This document shows positions 1-8,358 of a stretch of 61,327 nt of DNA, piece after piece (positions within the stretch are counted from its first letter, which is position 1; the number at the start of each line of letters is the position of its first letter). The DNA comes from an uncultured Bacteroidales bacterium. GTDB lineage: Bacteria > Bacteroidota > Bacteroidia > Bacteroidales > F082. The stretch covers positions 1-61,327 of the forward strand of contig CAMZAM010000013.1 of NCBI GenBank assembly GCA_947304185.1, given 5' to 3'. Both the position numbers and the translations under genes were made by a program. A model generated the notes under the pieces. That model saw only the letters and a list, made by a program, of their open reading frames with translations, was not told the DNA's origin and searched no databases.

Positions 1-548
1 TGTTGTTCATGGCCGACGAGGTGCAGTGCGGTATCGCCCGTACAGGTAAGATGCTTGCTTGCGACCACGAAGGCGTTCGTCCTGACATCCTTATCCTCGG
101 TAAGGCTCTCGGCGGCGGCGTGGTGCCGGTTTCAGCAGTGCTCTGCGACGACTACATCATGATGAACATCAAACCGGGCGAGCACGGCTCAACATTCGGC
201 GGCAACCCAGTGGCAGCAAGAGTTTCTATCGCTGCATTGCAGGTTATCAAAGACGAACACCTGATGGAAAACGCTGAGCGTCTCGGTAAGCTCTTCCGTG
301 AGGAAATCATGAAGATCAACCACCCGATGATTCAGAAGGTGCGCGGTAAAGGCTTGCTCAACGCAGTGATTATCAAGCCTATGAACGGCAAAGAGGCATG
401 GGATGTCTGCTTGAAGATGCGCGACAACGGCGTTCTCGCCAAGCCGACCCACCAGCACATCATCCGTTTCGCTCCACCTTTAGTGATCACCGAAGCCGAA
501 TTGATGGACGCTATCGAAAGAATTAAGAAATCGATAATGTCGTTCTAA
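1..548 (+). CDS. rocD: Ornithine aminotransferase, C-terminal part (cut by window start)
   Basis: PLP-dependent class III aminotransferase that converts ornithine and 2-oxoglutarate to glutamate semialdehyde and glutamate. The reading frame is already open at the window edge, so about the first half of the protein is missing. Visible landmarks are the [12 protein letters not shown] stretch near the start, the PLP lysine in ILGKALGGG, and the HGSTFGGNP segment, all typical of RocD-type enzymes; the [15 protein letters not shown]-terminal segment also fits. The stop TAA at 546-548 is followed at once, in the same frame, by the next gene. Related acetylornithine or GABA aminotransferases are less likely because of the [11 protein letters not shown] and [11 protein letters not shown] wording. 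Confidence 0.9.
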   Translation, partial: LFMADEVQCGIARTGKMLACDHEGVRPDILILGKALGGGVVPVSAVLCDDYIMMNIKPGEHGSTFGGNPVAARVSIAALQVIKDEHLMENAERLGKLFREEIMKINHPMIQKVRGKGLLNAVIIKPMNGKEAWDVCLKMRDNGVLAKPTHQHIIRFAPPLVITEAELMDAIERIKKSIMSF

Positions 549-962
549 TTGGACTGGTTCAAAACCCAGATATTGAATGAAAAACCCGTTGTCTTCGATC
601 CGCTTCGAAGGCAATGGGTTTCTTTAACGCCTGAAGAGCAGGTCAGGCAGAAGATGCTGTATTACCTTGTGGAGACACGAAAAGTTGCTGCCGGACTTGT
701 GGCAGTGGAGTATTCCATCAAGGTGAATAACCTCCCTAAACGCGCCGATATCGTGGTTTTCAACAACCTCGGCGAGCCCCATATGATAGTCGAATGTAAA
801 GCGGAAACAGTGCCAATAACCGAAAAAGTGTTAGACCAAGCCATAAGATACTACTCCGGCTTGAAAGTGAAATATCTCACCTTGACTAATGGTAAAACGA
901 TGTTTTGCTATAAAGTTGAGGAAGGCAAACTGGAACCTTTAACAGATTTTCCTACCCTTTAA
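549..962 (+). CDS. Small HsdR N-terminal-domain protein (PD-(D/E)XK-like)
   Basis: A 137-residue protein resembling the stand-alone HsdR_N domain common in Bacteroidota, that is, the nuclease-fold N-terminal domain of type I restriction subunits without helicase or methylase partners. The motif ADIVVFNN (Asp near residue 56) followed by MIVECKA (Glu-x-Lys near 77-79) matches a PD-(D/E)XK core. No hsdM or hsdS is nearby, so a housekeeping or DNA-processing role is more likely than restriction; the true function is unknown. The start is TTG directly after the rocD stop and in its frame; the first in-frame ATG is about 34 codons later and would cut into the fold. It ends five bases before the convergent transferase gene. 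Confidence 0.75.
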   Translation: MDWFKTQILNEKPVVFDPLRRQWVSLTPEEQVRQKMLYYLVETRKVAAGLVAVEYSIKVNNLPKRADIVVFNNLGEPHMIVECKAETVPITEKVLDQAIRYYSGLKVKYLTLTNGKTMFCYKVEEGKLEPLTDFPTL

Positions 963-967
963 TCGAA

Positions 968-2560
968 TCAATAATAGTTTTTATCTTCCAAAAGACGTTT
1001 TCGAGAAGCGTCGTAATTGCTGTTGATGAAACTTCGGCTCGCATCGAGACAGCTGGTGGAGATGCTTCCTAAATCTATTATTGTGTGGAACAAATCGTCA
1101 ATCATATAAGGCGTCGAAGTGTCTCTTTCGAGGAAATCGTATTGTTCTTCAAGATAATTGGTCTGCGACTGTGAGAACCAGAAAATAAACGGGATTTCGA
1201 TGTTGGCATGAGGTATCTTGTCAGAATAGTCATGCCCCGCATACTCGCCTTCGTCGTAAACATTTTCACCGTGGTCGGAGAAATATAAAGCCGAGACGTG
1301 CACCTCGGGATGCTGCTGACTGTAAAAACCAAGCAACGAGAAGATGCTATCTATAACAAAATCGTTATATAAAATACTGTTGTCGTAAGCATCGATGATG
1401 GCCTGTTTGTTGTCGGATGAGCCTTTAAACACCTCATAATCAGAAGGATAACGCTTGTTGTAGCTTGTGTGCGAACCGATGAGATGCAAAAACACAATCT
1501 TGTTCTTAGCCTCGTCGGTAATCGCAGTGTTGAGAGGCTCGATGAGGTTCTCGTCGAACGATTTCATGGTGGTGCTCTCCATCGATGAACTCGCCATCAC
1601 GTTGACAAACTTCACTACGTCGGCGTTCTGAGCGAGGTTGGTGACGCCATTGTCCCAAAGTCCGATTGGCGATTGGTTGGAAATCCAATACGATTTGTAG
1701 TCAGCGGAATGGAAGACGTCGAAGATATGGATACAGCTATCGATGGGCAAGGGGTTACCGATATTTCGCTCGGTAAGGAAGTTCATCACCGAGTTCAAAG
1801 TGCTCGAGTTGGAGCTAATCACATTATCGAAAACCATAATATCGTCGCGACTTTTCAGACGTGGCGTGGTCTCGCGTTCATAGCCGTAAACCGACATATG
1901 GTTGCGGTTGCACGACTCTCCGATTATCATCACTACAAGTGTCGGGTCATCGGTAGTAACTTCAGCGTCTAAATCATATAATACTCTGGTTTTCAAGGCT
2001 TTAAAAGCTCTTGATTCGTCGAAAAACGATACAAAAGCACGTTCCACATCGGGTACTGCAAGTCGCACAAACCTGTTGTTGATGATGTTTTCGGCAAAAA
2101 ATATCACCATATAAATCCATAATGCCGACCATACAATCTTTTCTGTTTTTGATTTAAAAGAAAAATTGGGAACGCTTTTTAAAGTCTTGATAAACAATAA
2201 GATAAGTGGAATAAGAAGCAACAGTAACGGCGTCAGCTTGACTGTCATGAACTCCGATGCCTCGCTGAAGTTGGTGTTCATGAAGACGAAAATAGACGAG
2301 GCGTTGAGCGGACATTTTAAGATTATCCAATGGAACAAATTTATGAAACCATCAGCAAATAATAGTGTTGCCGCGATGACATAAAGAAATTTCCTGCGAA
2401 AAATGACGTATGGGACAAGCAGCAATATCGTCCAGGTGAGTAATATCGGGATGATGCGAGGCACAAATACCTCGAAGTTGAGGCACATCGCGACTGCAGG
2501 AGTGTAAAGCACCGTCGCTAATAGCCATAAAACCTTAAGATATCCCGATTTGCTACTCAT
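968..2560 (-). CDS. Phosphoethanolamine transferase (EptA/CptA-like, sulfatase fold)
   Basis: 530-residue inner-membrane enzyme of the alkaline-phosphatase/sulfatase superfamily that transfers phosphoethanolamine to lipid A or core sugars. The first about 160 residues contain four or five hydrophobic helices; the periplasmic catalytic domain follows. Metal-site motifs are visible: VVMIIGESCNRNHMSVYGY near residue 210, the SSNSSTLNSV nucleophile region, HLIGSHTSY and LYFSDHGENVYDEG near the C-terminus. Its start ATG overlaps the end of the upstream PAP2 phosphatase by 8 bases, so the two are translationally coupled. Arylsulfatase is unlikely because there is no C/S-x-P-x-R signature and the N-terminal membrane domain is present. 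The exact acceptor (lipid A or another glycan) cannot be read from sequence. Confidence 0.88.
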   Translation of the reverse strand: MSSKSGYLKVLWLLATVLYTPAVAMCLNFEVFVPRIIPILLTWTILLLVPYVIFRRKFLYVIAATLLFADGFINLFHWIILKCPLNASSIFVFMNTNFSEASEFMTVKLTPLLLLLIPLILLFIKTLKSVPNFSFKSKTEKIVWSALWIYMVIFFAENIINNRFVRLAVPDVERAFVSFFDESRAFKALKTRVLYDLDAEVTTDDPTLVVMIIGESCNRNHMSVYGYERETTPRLKSRDDIMVFDNVISSNSSTLNSVMNFLTERNIGNPLPIDSCIHIFDVFHSADYKSYWISNQSPIGLWDNGVTNLAQNADVVKFVNVMASSSMESTTMKSFDENLIEPLNTAITDEAKNKIVFLHLIGSHTSYNKRYPSDYEVFKGSSDNKQAIIDAYDNSILYNDFVIDSIFSLLGFYSQQHPEVHVSALYFSDHGENVYDEGEYAGHDYSDKIPHANIEIPFIFWFSQSQTNYLEEQYDFLERDTSTPYMIDDLFHTIIDLGSISTSCLDASRSFINSNYDASRKRLLEDKNYY

Positions 2561-3107
2561 TTTTTGTGATTCGATTTGTTAAATAACCTATTCCGAAACC
2601 AATAATCATTCCTACTGCCGCTCCGCAGATGATGTCGCCAGGGAAGTGCGCTCCCATATAGATTCTGCTATAAGAAACCACCGTTGCCCAAATGAACATC
2701 AGCCAGCCAATTTTGGTGTAGTGTTTACGCATCGTCATGTAGATGAGCGATGCTAAGGCGAAGGTGTTTGCAGCATGCGACGACATGAAACTGTACATTC
2801 CGCCGCAATGTCCGTCGGGCAGGTACACCAAGTCTTTTATTAACGGGTCGTGACAAGGTCTTAGTCGCATGACCAGAGGCTTGAACACTGACGATGCAAT
2901 TTGGTCAGATAAGGTGATGGCAACAACAACGCCGAGAATGACCCACAGCCCTTTCCAGCGGTATTTGTAAAAAACCAGAAACACCAACACCGCGTAAAAC
3001 GGAATCCAACCTGCCGTAGATGAGATGAACGTCATCACAGGGTCGAGCCACCCAACATGTAAGCTGTTGAGAAACAGAAATAGCTGATGGTCCCAATTAT
3101 TTAACAC
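2553..3107 (-). CDS. PAP2-family membrane phosphatase (possible lipid A 1-phosphatase LpxE-like)
   Basis: 184-residue integral membrane phosphatase. The three PAP2 motifs are present: K-x6-RP in KPLVMRLRPCHDP, SSHAANTF for the PSGH-type motif, and SRIYMGAHFPGD for SR-x5-H-x3-D. About five hydrophobic helices are predicted by eye. Family members remove phosphate from undecaprenyl diphosphate, phosphatidylglycerophosphate or lipid A. The start codon is GTG (MLNNWDHQLF). Overlap with the downstream phosphoethanolamine transferase suggests lipid A dephosphorylation followed by pEtN addition; undecaprenyl diphosphatase is the main alternative. Upstream is a half-copy of the palindromic repeat, then obg. 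Confidence 0.85.
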   Translation of the reverse strand: MLNNWDHQLFLFLNSLHVGWLDPVMTFISSTAGWIPFYAVLVFLVFYKYRWKGLWVILGVVVAITLSDQIASSVFKPLVMRLRPCHDPLIKDLVYLPDGHCGGMYSFMSSHAANTFALASLIYMTMRKHYTKIGWLMFIWATVVSYSRIYMGAHFPGDIICGAAVGMIIGFGIGYLTNRITKNE

Positions 3108-3191
3108 GGTGTTTTAATATTTTCAATAATACAATGTTTTCGTTCGTGGAGGATTTATTCACCAGAGGTGAATGCTTTCGCAAGCTCAGGT

Positions 3192-3223
3192 CTCGACTAC
3201 ACTTCGTTTCGCTCGAAATGACG
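3192..3223 (+). repeat. Half-copy of the CGTCATTTCGA palindromic element, intergenic
   Basis: The right arm only (ctcgactac ... cgctcgaaatgacg) of the element found inside tatD, the radical SAM gene and the U32 gene. It abuts the stop codon of obg at 3224. No matching left arm is seen nearby. The remaining 3108-3191 holds no other recognisable feature. Confidence 0.75.
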
Positions 3224-4216
3224 TTATTCAGTTAATGAAAGCCAAATCAAATCCTTCAACTCCTTAATCCCTTCGCCTGTTGCCGAGCTGATGAACAAGT
3301 GCGGCACCTTCTTAGGGAGATGTTTCTTTATCTCTTTTTTCGCGTCTTCGTCGACCAAATCGGTCTTGCTGATGGCTAATATCCTTTTCTTATCCAGCAA
3401 TTCAGGATTATATTTCTTCAATTCGTTGAGCAAAACGTCGTATGCTTCCTTTACATCCGGACTGTCGGCAGCGATTAAGAACAGCAATATGGAGTTTCTT
3501 TCAATATGACGTAAGAATCTGATACCCAGTCCTTTACCATCTGAAGCGCCTTCGATGATTCCAGGGATGTCGGCCATGATAAACGACTTAAAGTCATAAT
3601 ACGGTACTATTCCGAGGTTTGGTGTCAATGTGGTGAATGGGTAGTCGGCAATCTCAGGTTTTGCTGCTGATACCACCGATAGGAGGGTGGATTTTCCGGC
3701 ATTCGGGAAGCCTACGAGCCCCACATCGGCCAACAGCTTCAACTCGATGATTATCCAGCGTTCCTCCGACGGCTCGCCGGGCTGCGAGAACTTCGGTGCC
3801 TGCAACGTCGCTGTCTTGAAGAATGTGTTTCCCTTTCCGCCTCTGCCGCCTTTCATGATGACGATCTCCTGTCCATCTTCGGTCACCTCGCCTAATGGCT
3901 CATGTGTCTCAGCGTCGTATGCCATCGAGCCCAGTGGCACCTCGATAATCACGTTGTTGCCCTGTGCGCCTGTCCTTTGGTTAGCGCCGCCCGACTCGCC
4001 GTCGCCAGCGAACAGGTGTTTGGTGTAACGCAGATGCAACAAGGTCCAAAGCTGAGCGTTGCCTTTCATGATCACGTCGCCGCCCTTGCCTCCGTCGCCT
4101 CCGTCAGGACCGCCCTTAGGCACGTATTTCGCATGGTTGAAATGCATAGCGCCGTTGCCGCCCTTACCCGAACGACAGAATATCTTCACATAGTCAACAA
4201 AATTTGAGTTTGCCAT
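3224..4216 (-). CDS. obg: GTPase Obg/CgtA
   Basis: 330-residue ribosome-associated GTPase acting in 50S assembly and stress control. The N-terminal glycine-rich Obg fold is clear (GKGGNGAMHF, GGPDGGDGGKGGDV). The G domain follows with G1 GFPNAGKST, switch DYPFTTLTPNLG, G3 ADIPGII, G4 SKTD and G5 SSATGEG. Length is normal for Bacteroidota, without the C-terminal OCT domain of Firmicutes. It lies 3 bases after the PBP1A stop on the same strand and is probably co-transcribed with the envelope genes. Confidence 0.97.
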   Translation of the reverse strand: MANSNFVDYVKIFCRSGKGGNGAMHFNHAKYVPKGGPDGGDGGKGGDVIMKGNAQLWTLLHLRYTKHLFAGDGESGGANQRTGAQGNNVIIEVPLGSMAYDAETHEPLGEVTEDGQEIVIMKGGRGGKGNTFFKTATLQAPKFSQPGEPSEERWIIIELKLLADVGLVGFPNAGKSTLLSVVSAAKPEIADYPFTTLTPNLGIVPYYDFKSFIMADIPGIIEGASDGKGLGIRFLRHIERNSILLFLIAADSPDVKEAYDVLLNELKKYNPELLDKKRILAISKTDLVDEDAKKEIKKHLPKKVPHLFISSATGEGIKELKDLIWLSLTE

Positions 4217-4219
4217 ATC

Positions 4220-6487
4220 TTAAAATTCGTCTTCTTCATTATCTTCAGGCGCCGACGCTTCCTGCTCCTCCTCGTATTTGTCGCAGTCGAACTCAAGGTC
4301 GACATTGGCGAGAGGCCTTGGGAAGTCGCCCCTGCTGATGTGCAGAGTCGGGTCGGCATACACCTTCTGCATATATAAAGCCCAGATCGGCAACGCCATG
4401 TTAGAGCCTTGTCCGAGCGTTATAGTCTTGAAATGCACCGAACGGTCTTCAGCGCCTGTCCAAACTCCGGTGGTGAGGTCAGGAGTGATGCCCATAAACC
4501 ATCCGTCGCTTTGATTCTGCGTGGTGCCGGTCTTGCCCGCGATAGGGTTCTTCAAGCCGTATTTATATCTCAACCTAACGCCAGTGCCTTCATACACGAC
4601 GCCCTTCATCAACTCTATCATCTTATATGCCGTCACCTCGTCCATAGCCTCATGCTGCTCGGCCTTGAACGTCTCGATGATATTACCGTTCTTATCTTCA
4701 ATCTTCGTGATGAAGATAGGCTTCACATAGACGCCTTTGTTGGCGAATGTGCTCATCGCACCCACCATCTCGTAAAGCGAGATGTCGCACACGCCTAAGC
4801 ATATCGAAGGCACCGCCGGGATGTCGGAAACTACGCCCATCCTACGCGCCATCTGGATTACGGCTTCCGGACCAAAACGTTTCATCAGGTATGCCGAGAT
4901 ACGGTTGTTGGAATGCGCCAAAGCCCAACGCAGAGTCACCTCCTCGCCGAACTTGTTCTTGCCCGAATCCTTAGGCTCCCAGAACTTGCCGTCAGGCAGC
5001 TGTATGCTGTAGCTGATGTTAGGGACCTTGGTGCACGGCGTGTATTCGCCTTCCTGCATGGCCAGAGAGTAGAGGAATGGCTTGAATGTCGAACCCACCT
5101 GACGTTTAGCTTGAGTCACGTGGTCGTATTGGAAGAAACGGTAGTCGTCGCCACCTACGTATGCCCTCACATAGCCCGTGCCGGTCTCTACCGACATCAA
5201 TGACGACTGCAGGTAATACTTGCTGTAACGTATCGAGTCCATCGGACTGAGCACAGTGTCGATGGGGCCGTCCCACGAGAATAAAGTCATCTCGACAGGA
5301 GTGTTGAAGTTGGCGATGATAGAGTCCATGCTGTAGCCCGCTTTCTTAAGCAGACGATAGCGCTCCGAGCGTTTCATCGACAGCGTCATGACTTTATCCA
5401 CCTCTTCTTGCGTCTTCAACGCAAACGGCGCCTTCTTGTCGTTCTTCCAATGACGGAAGAAAGCAGGCTGGAGATCCAGTGCAAGATGTTCGCGCACCGC
5501 CTCTTCAGCATATCGCTGCATCCTCGAATCGATGGTGGTGTATATGCGCAAGCCGTCACGGTAGATGTTATACGGTGTGCCGTCGGGTTTGTAATGAGTT
5601 TTAGCCCATTCGTGCATCTCTGATCTCAAAAACTCGCGGAAATAGGTGGCCTGACCGGCTCTGTGGTCGAGCACGCCGAAATGCGACATATCAATCGGAA
5701 TCTTCGAGATGGAGTCGTATTGCTCTTGAGTGATGAAGCCGTTGGTCTCCATGCGTTTCAGCACGAGGTTACGGCGCCACAGAGCGTTGTTGGGGTTACG
5801 TTTCGGACTGAATTTCGTCGGGGCGTTGACGACGCCGGCAAGCAAAGCGGCTTCTTCTATTGTGAGCTCGTCGGGTTCCTTGCTGAAGAACGTCTCGGTG
5901 GCCTTCTTGATGCCGTAAGCGTTATGTCCGAAAAACACAGTGTTCAGGTACATCGCCACGATCTCATCCTTCGAATAGTTATATTCGAGCTTCGATGCCG
6001 TGACCCATTCCTGCAGTTTTCTGATGACGAGTCTCGTCTTGCTGAGGTTCTCTTCGCGAGGGAAGAGGTTCTTAGCAAGCTGTTGTGTGATGGTACTGCC
6101 GCCACCTTGGTCGCTCTGACCCGTCATAATGCCTTTCGCCACACGGAAAAGCGCTATCTTGTCAATTCCGCTATGCTCGTAAAACCTAATGTCTTCGATG
6201 GCGATGAGCGCATGAATCAAATCGGGCGAGATATCGTCAAAGCTGACGTTGGAACGGTTTTCGATATAATAAGTGCCCAAAATCTTGCCGTCGGCAGAGA
6301 TGATCTCGGTGGCGAGGTTAGTCTCAGGGTTCTCAAGCTCCTCGAAGGTAGGCATGTCGCCAAACCATTCGTGCGTGATGCCATGGAAAAGCAAGAAGAC
6401 ACCCAGACAGAACATCAGGAAAAGCGACCAGATGACTATCAGGTAGACCTTGATATCTTTTTTCTTATTCGATTTCTTCTTTGCCAT
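4220..6487 (-). CDS. mrcA: Class A penicillin-binding protein 1A
   Basis: 755-residue bifunctional peptidoglycan glycosyltransferase/transpeptidase, type II membrane protein. A lysine-rich cytoplasmic tail and one transmembrane helix (residues about 12-33) come first. The GT51 domain shows IEDIRFYEHSGID (catalytic Glu) and GGSTITQQLAKNLF. The transpeptidase domain shows SxxK in QVGSTFKPF, SxN in AHSNNRISAYL, and KTG in AGKTGTTQNQSDGWF. The C-terminus is very acidic (EEEQEASAPEDNEEDEF). It sits 3 bases after gldH and 3 before obg, a tight operon. All catalytic residues are present. Confidence 0.97.
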   Translation of the reverse strand: MAKKKSNKKKDIKVYLIVIWSLFLMFCLGVFLLFHGITHEWFGDMPTFEELENPETNLATEIISADGKILGTYYIENRSNVSFDDISPDLIHALIAIEDIRFYEHSGIDKIALFRVAKGIMTGQSDQGGGSTITQQLAKNLFPREENLSKTRLVIRKLQEWVTASKLEYNYSKDEIVAMYLNTVFFGHNAYGIKKATETFFSKEPDELTIEEAALLAGVVNAPTKFSPKRNPNNALWRRNLVLKRMETNGFITQEQYDSISKIPIDMSHFGVLDHRAGQATYFREFLRSEMHEWAKTHYKPDGTPYNIYRDGLRIYTTIDSRMQRYAEEAVREHLALDLQPAFFRHWKNDKKAPFALKTQEEVDKVMTLSMKRSERYRLLKKAGYSMDSIIANFNTPVEMTLFSWDGPIDTVLSPMDSIRYSKYYLQSSLMSVETGTGYVRAYVGGDDYRFFQYDHVTQAKRQVGSTFKPFLYSLAMQEGEYTPCTKVPNISYSIQLPDGKFWEPKDSGKNKFGEEVTLRWALAHSNNRISAYLMKRFGPEAVIQMARRMGVVSDIPAVPSICLGVCDISLYEMVGAMSTFANKGVYVKPIFITKIEDKNGNIIETFKAEQHEAMDEVTAYKMIELMKGVVYEGTGVRLRYKYGLKNPIAGKTGTTQNQSDGWFMGITPDLTTGVWTGAEDRSVHFKTITLGQGSNMALPIWALYMQKVYADPTLHISRGDFPRPLANVDLEFDCDKYEEEQEASAPEDNEEDEF

Positions 6488-6490
6488 AAC

Positions 6491-6949
6491 CTATTGTTTT
6501 TCAAAGCATAAGCCTATGTCGGTGATGCCTTTCAACTCTTTCTCACGCATCGCCTGCTCAATCTCGAAATGATAAGTCCCCTTCAACGGGAAACGTAAAG
6601 CTGGATTCAACATGATCTTAGCCGAACGCATGGTTCCACTGTTTTTGCCCATCCAACGTCCGTCAGGCATCGCCAAGACGCATTCGATGGTATCGTGAGT
6701 GACGTTGCCGTTAGGGAGCTCAGTGTGCATGAAGAGGAATATATTGCTATAGCGGTAGCTATCTAAGTGTCTGATATTCAAATAGAAAGTGTAGTCAACC
6801 AAAGTGTCGTCGACAGTGACATTGAAATATGGGATGTTCTCCATGTCCCACTTCGCGTCAGGAATCACGACGCTCTCGTCGTACAGCTTGTCGTTGCCGC
6901 ACGATGCCAACATAATAGTCGCTAAAACGAAATATACTAACTTTTTCAC
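6491..6949 (-). CDS. gldH: Gliding motility lipoprotein GldH
   Basis: 152-residue lipoprotein with signal peptide and lipobox LASC (Cys near residue 17). The body (YNFT-type beta-rich domain with DTLVDYTFYLNIRHLDSYRYSNIFLFMHTEL split by loops) matches the GldH family, an accessory of gliding and T9SS that is widespread in Bacteroidota including non-gliding species. The start codon is GTG at 6947-6949; no ATG is available upstream before the ricT stop. The whole 32-base gap to ricT is made of 7-bp repeats that run into the start codon. Confidence 0.88.
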   Translation of the reverse strand: MKKLVYFVLATIMLASCGNDKLYDESVVIPDAKWDMENIPYFNVTVDDTLVDYTFYLNIRHLDSYRYSNIFLFMHTELPNGNVTHDTIECVLAMPDGRWMGKNSGTMRSAKIMLNPALRFPLKGTYHFEIEQAMREKELKGITDIGLCFEKQ

Positions 6950-6984
6950 TTTTAACTTTATACTATTCTAAACTCTACACTTTA
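6948..6984 (-). repeat. Heptameric tandem repeat between ricT stop and gldH start
   Basis: On the plus strand the region reads as successive 7-mers (ACTTTTA, ACTTTAT, ACTATTC, then ACTCTAC, ACTTTAT). It fills the entire gap from the ricT stop codon into the gldH GTG start codon. The same unit (ACTYTAM) recurs at 27700 and, as a variant, at 43981. Confidence 0.6.
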
Positions 6985-8271
6985 TTCAAGCTTCGAGAGA
7001 TCCGCTGGCTTTCCATCTTCACCGTAGTCGTTGTTCTTCTGTTCTTTGATAAACGCGAAGTCCTCGAGCTGCTCAGGGAATATGCCTTTTTTATTATCTT
7101 CGATGATCTGTTTTACCTTATCGGCCGGAATCGCCATCATGTTGTTTCTGTCGAATGGGTAGGAGTACCACATCAAGCCCTTGAAGATGTCGATTTTCTG
7201 ATATATGCCGTCGCCTTTCTTAGTCTTCAGCACTATTCTGTTATCCGGGAATCCCTTCAGAGCGTCGACGTATGCGTCGTACTCGTAGTTGAGACAACAT
7301 TTCAGCTTGCCGCATTGGCCCGCGAGCTTCTGCGGGTTCGGTGAAAGTTGCTGTACTCTCGCCACGTTTGTCGTAACCGACTGAAAATCAGTTATCCATG
7401 AGGCACAGCAGAGCTCGCGGCCACATGACCCTATGCCACCAAGCTTCGCTGATTCTTGACGGAAGCCTATCTGACGCATCTCGACACGCACATGGAACTC
7501 CTCTGCCAGCTTCTTGATCAACTCACGGAAGTCGACACGTCCATCGGCAGTGTAATAGAATATCGCCTTTGTCCTATCTCCTTGATACTCAATATCATTT
7601 AGTTTCATTTCAAGATTTAGACTCGATGCGATCTCGCGGCTGCGATACAGAGTGTGATCTTCCTGGCGGATAGCTTCGAGGAACTTCTCCACGTCGTTGA
7701 TTCTCGCGCGACGATAGATTTTCTTGAGTTCCGCGATAGGAGTGAAGTTCTTCTTACGTTTACGTTGTTTCTCAATGAGCTCGCCCACCATTGTCACAAT
7801 GCCGATATCGTGGCCGATGGCTGTCTCCACCGCAACCAACTCACCCTCAAGGAGATGCATCTCCGAAGGATAGCTGAAGAAGTCTTTTCTATCGTTCTTA
7901 AACCTAACTTCGGCAATCTGCAGCTCACCTTCTTTAGGCGTCTCGTTCTCATAGTCCTTGAGCCAGTTGAAGCTGTCGAGCTTGCATTGTCCGTGGTGTA
8001 ACACGTTGCTTGCAAACTCATATTTGTCGGCTTTGATGCGACATCCGCGATGAAAATCGTTGGTGAGCGTCTTCTTCATGTCGTCGTGCAACGGCCATGT
8101 AGCCTTAAACTCCTCTCCCTCGTCCTGCTTGTTCACCATCTGATCTTCCTGGTCCTCATCCTTCATGTTGAATTTCTGAGGGGCCGATTTTAGCAAACTA
8201 TCAACATCTTCAGTGGTTTCCGATATATTTTCGTCAAGAATTTCTTCTTCGTTAAATTCTTTATCTTCCAT
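6982..8271 (-). CDS. ricT: PSP1-domain protein RicT-like
   Basis: 429 residues from ATG at 8271 (MEDKEFNEEE); an upstream TTG at 8289 is also in frame but the ATG fits better. The first about 75 residues are acidic and disordered. The PSP1 domain contains the cysteine motifs SCGRELCCASW and CGKLKCCLNYEYD that in B. subtilis RicT help hold an Fe-S cluster in the RicA/F/T complex; in Bacteroidota the partner proteins and role are unclear. It is the first gene of the minus-strand operon ricT-gldH-PBP1A-obg. A promoter box lies at 8307-8314. Confidence 0.85.
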   Translation of the reverse strand: MEDKEFNEEEILDENISETTEDVDSLLKSAPQKFNMKDEDQEDQMVNKQDEGEEFKATWPLHDDMKKTLTNDFHRGCRIKADKYEFASNVLHHGQCKLDSFNWLKDYENETPKEGELQIAEVRFKNDRKDFFSYPSEMHLLEGELVAVETAIGHDIGIVTMVGELIEKQRKRKKNFTPIAELKKIYRRARINDVEKFLEAIRQEDHTLYRSREIASSLNLEMKLNDIEYQGDRTKAIFYYTADGRVDFRELIKKLAEEFHVRVEMRQIGFRQESAKLGGIGSCGRELCCASWITDFQSVTTNVARVQQLSPNPQKLAGQCGKLKCCLNYEYDAYVDALKGFPDNRIVLKTKKGDGIYQKIDIFKGLMWYSYPFDRNNMMAIPADKVKQIIEDNKKGIFPEQLEDFAFIKEQKNNDYGEDGKPADLSKLE

Positions 8272-8306
8272 AAAAACAAATTTCTCCAATATATATTAAT
8301 AACCTG

Positions 8307-8314
8307 CAAAGATA
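8307..8314 (-). promoter_or_regulatory. Bacteroidota -7 box for ricT operon
   Basis: Plus strand CAAAGATA, i.e. TATCTTTG on the minus strand, matching TAnnTTTG, 35 bases upstream of the ricT ATG. A divergent box for the MATE gene lies at 8347. Confidence 0.6.
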
Positions 8315-8346
8315 ATGAAAATTATATTACGAACCTTTATTTTTTG

Positions 8347-8354
8347 TATTTTTG
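8347..8354 (+). promoter_or_regulatory. -7 box (TATTTTTG) four bases before the MATE start codon
   Basis: Exact TAnnTTTG match ending four bases before ATG at 8359. If used, transcription would begin at or next to the start codon, giving a leaderless mRNA. A -33 TTG at the usual distance is not obvious. Confidence 0.5.
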
Positions 8355-8358
8355 CCGA

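Noticed and set aside
549..962. Restriction-modification system
   Set aside because: Only a stand-alone HsdR_N-like domain; no methylase, specificity or helicase subunit nearby.
968..2560. Arylsulfatase
   Set aside because: N-terminal membrane domain and lack of the C/S-x-P-x-R formylglycine signature favour phosphoethanolamine transferase.
5663..6511. 282-codon open frame antisense to PBP1A
   Set aside because: Lies wholly opposite a gene with intact catalytic motifs; no recognisable domain or promoter box. Codon bias of the real gene opens the opposite strand.
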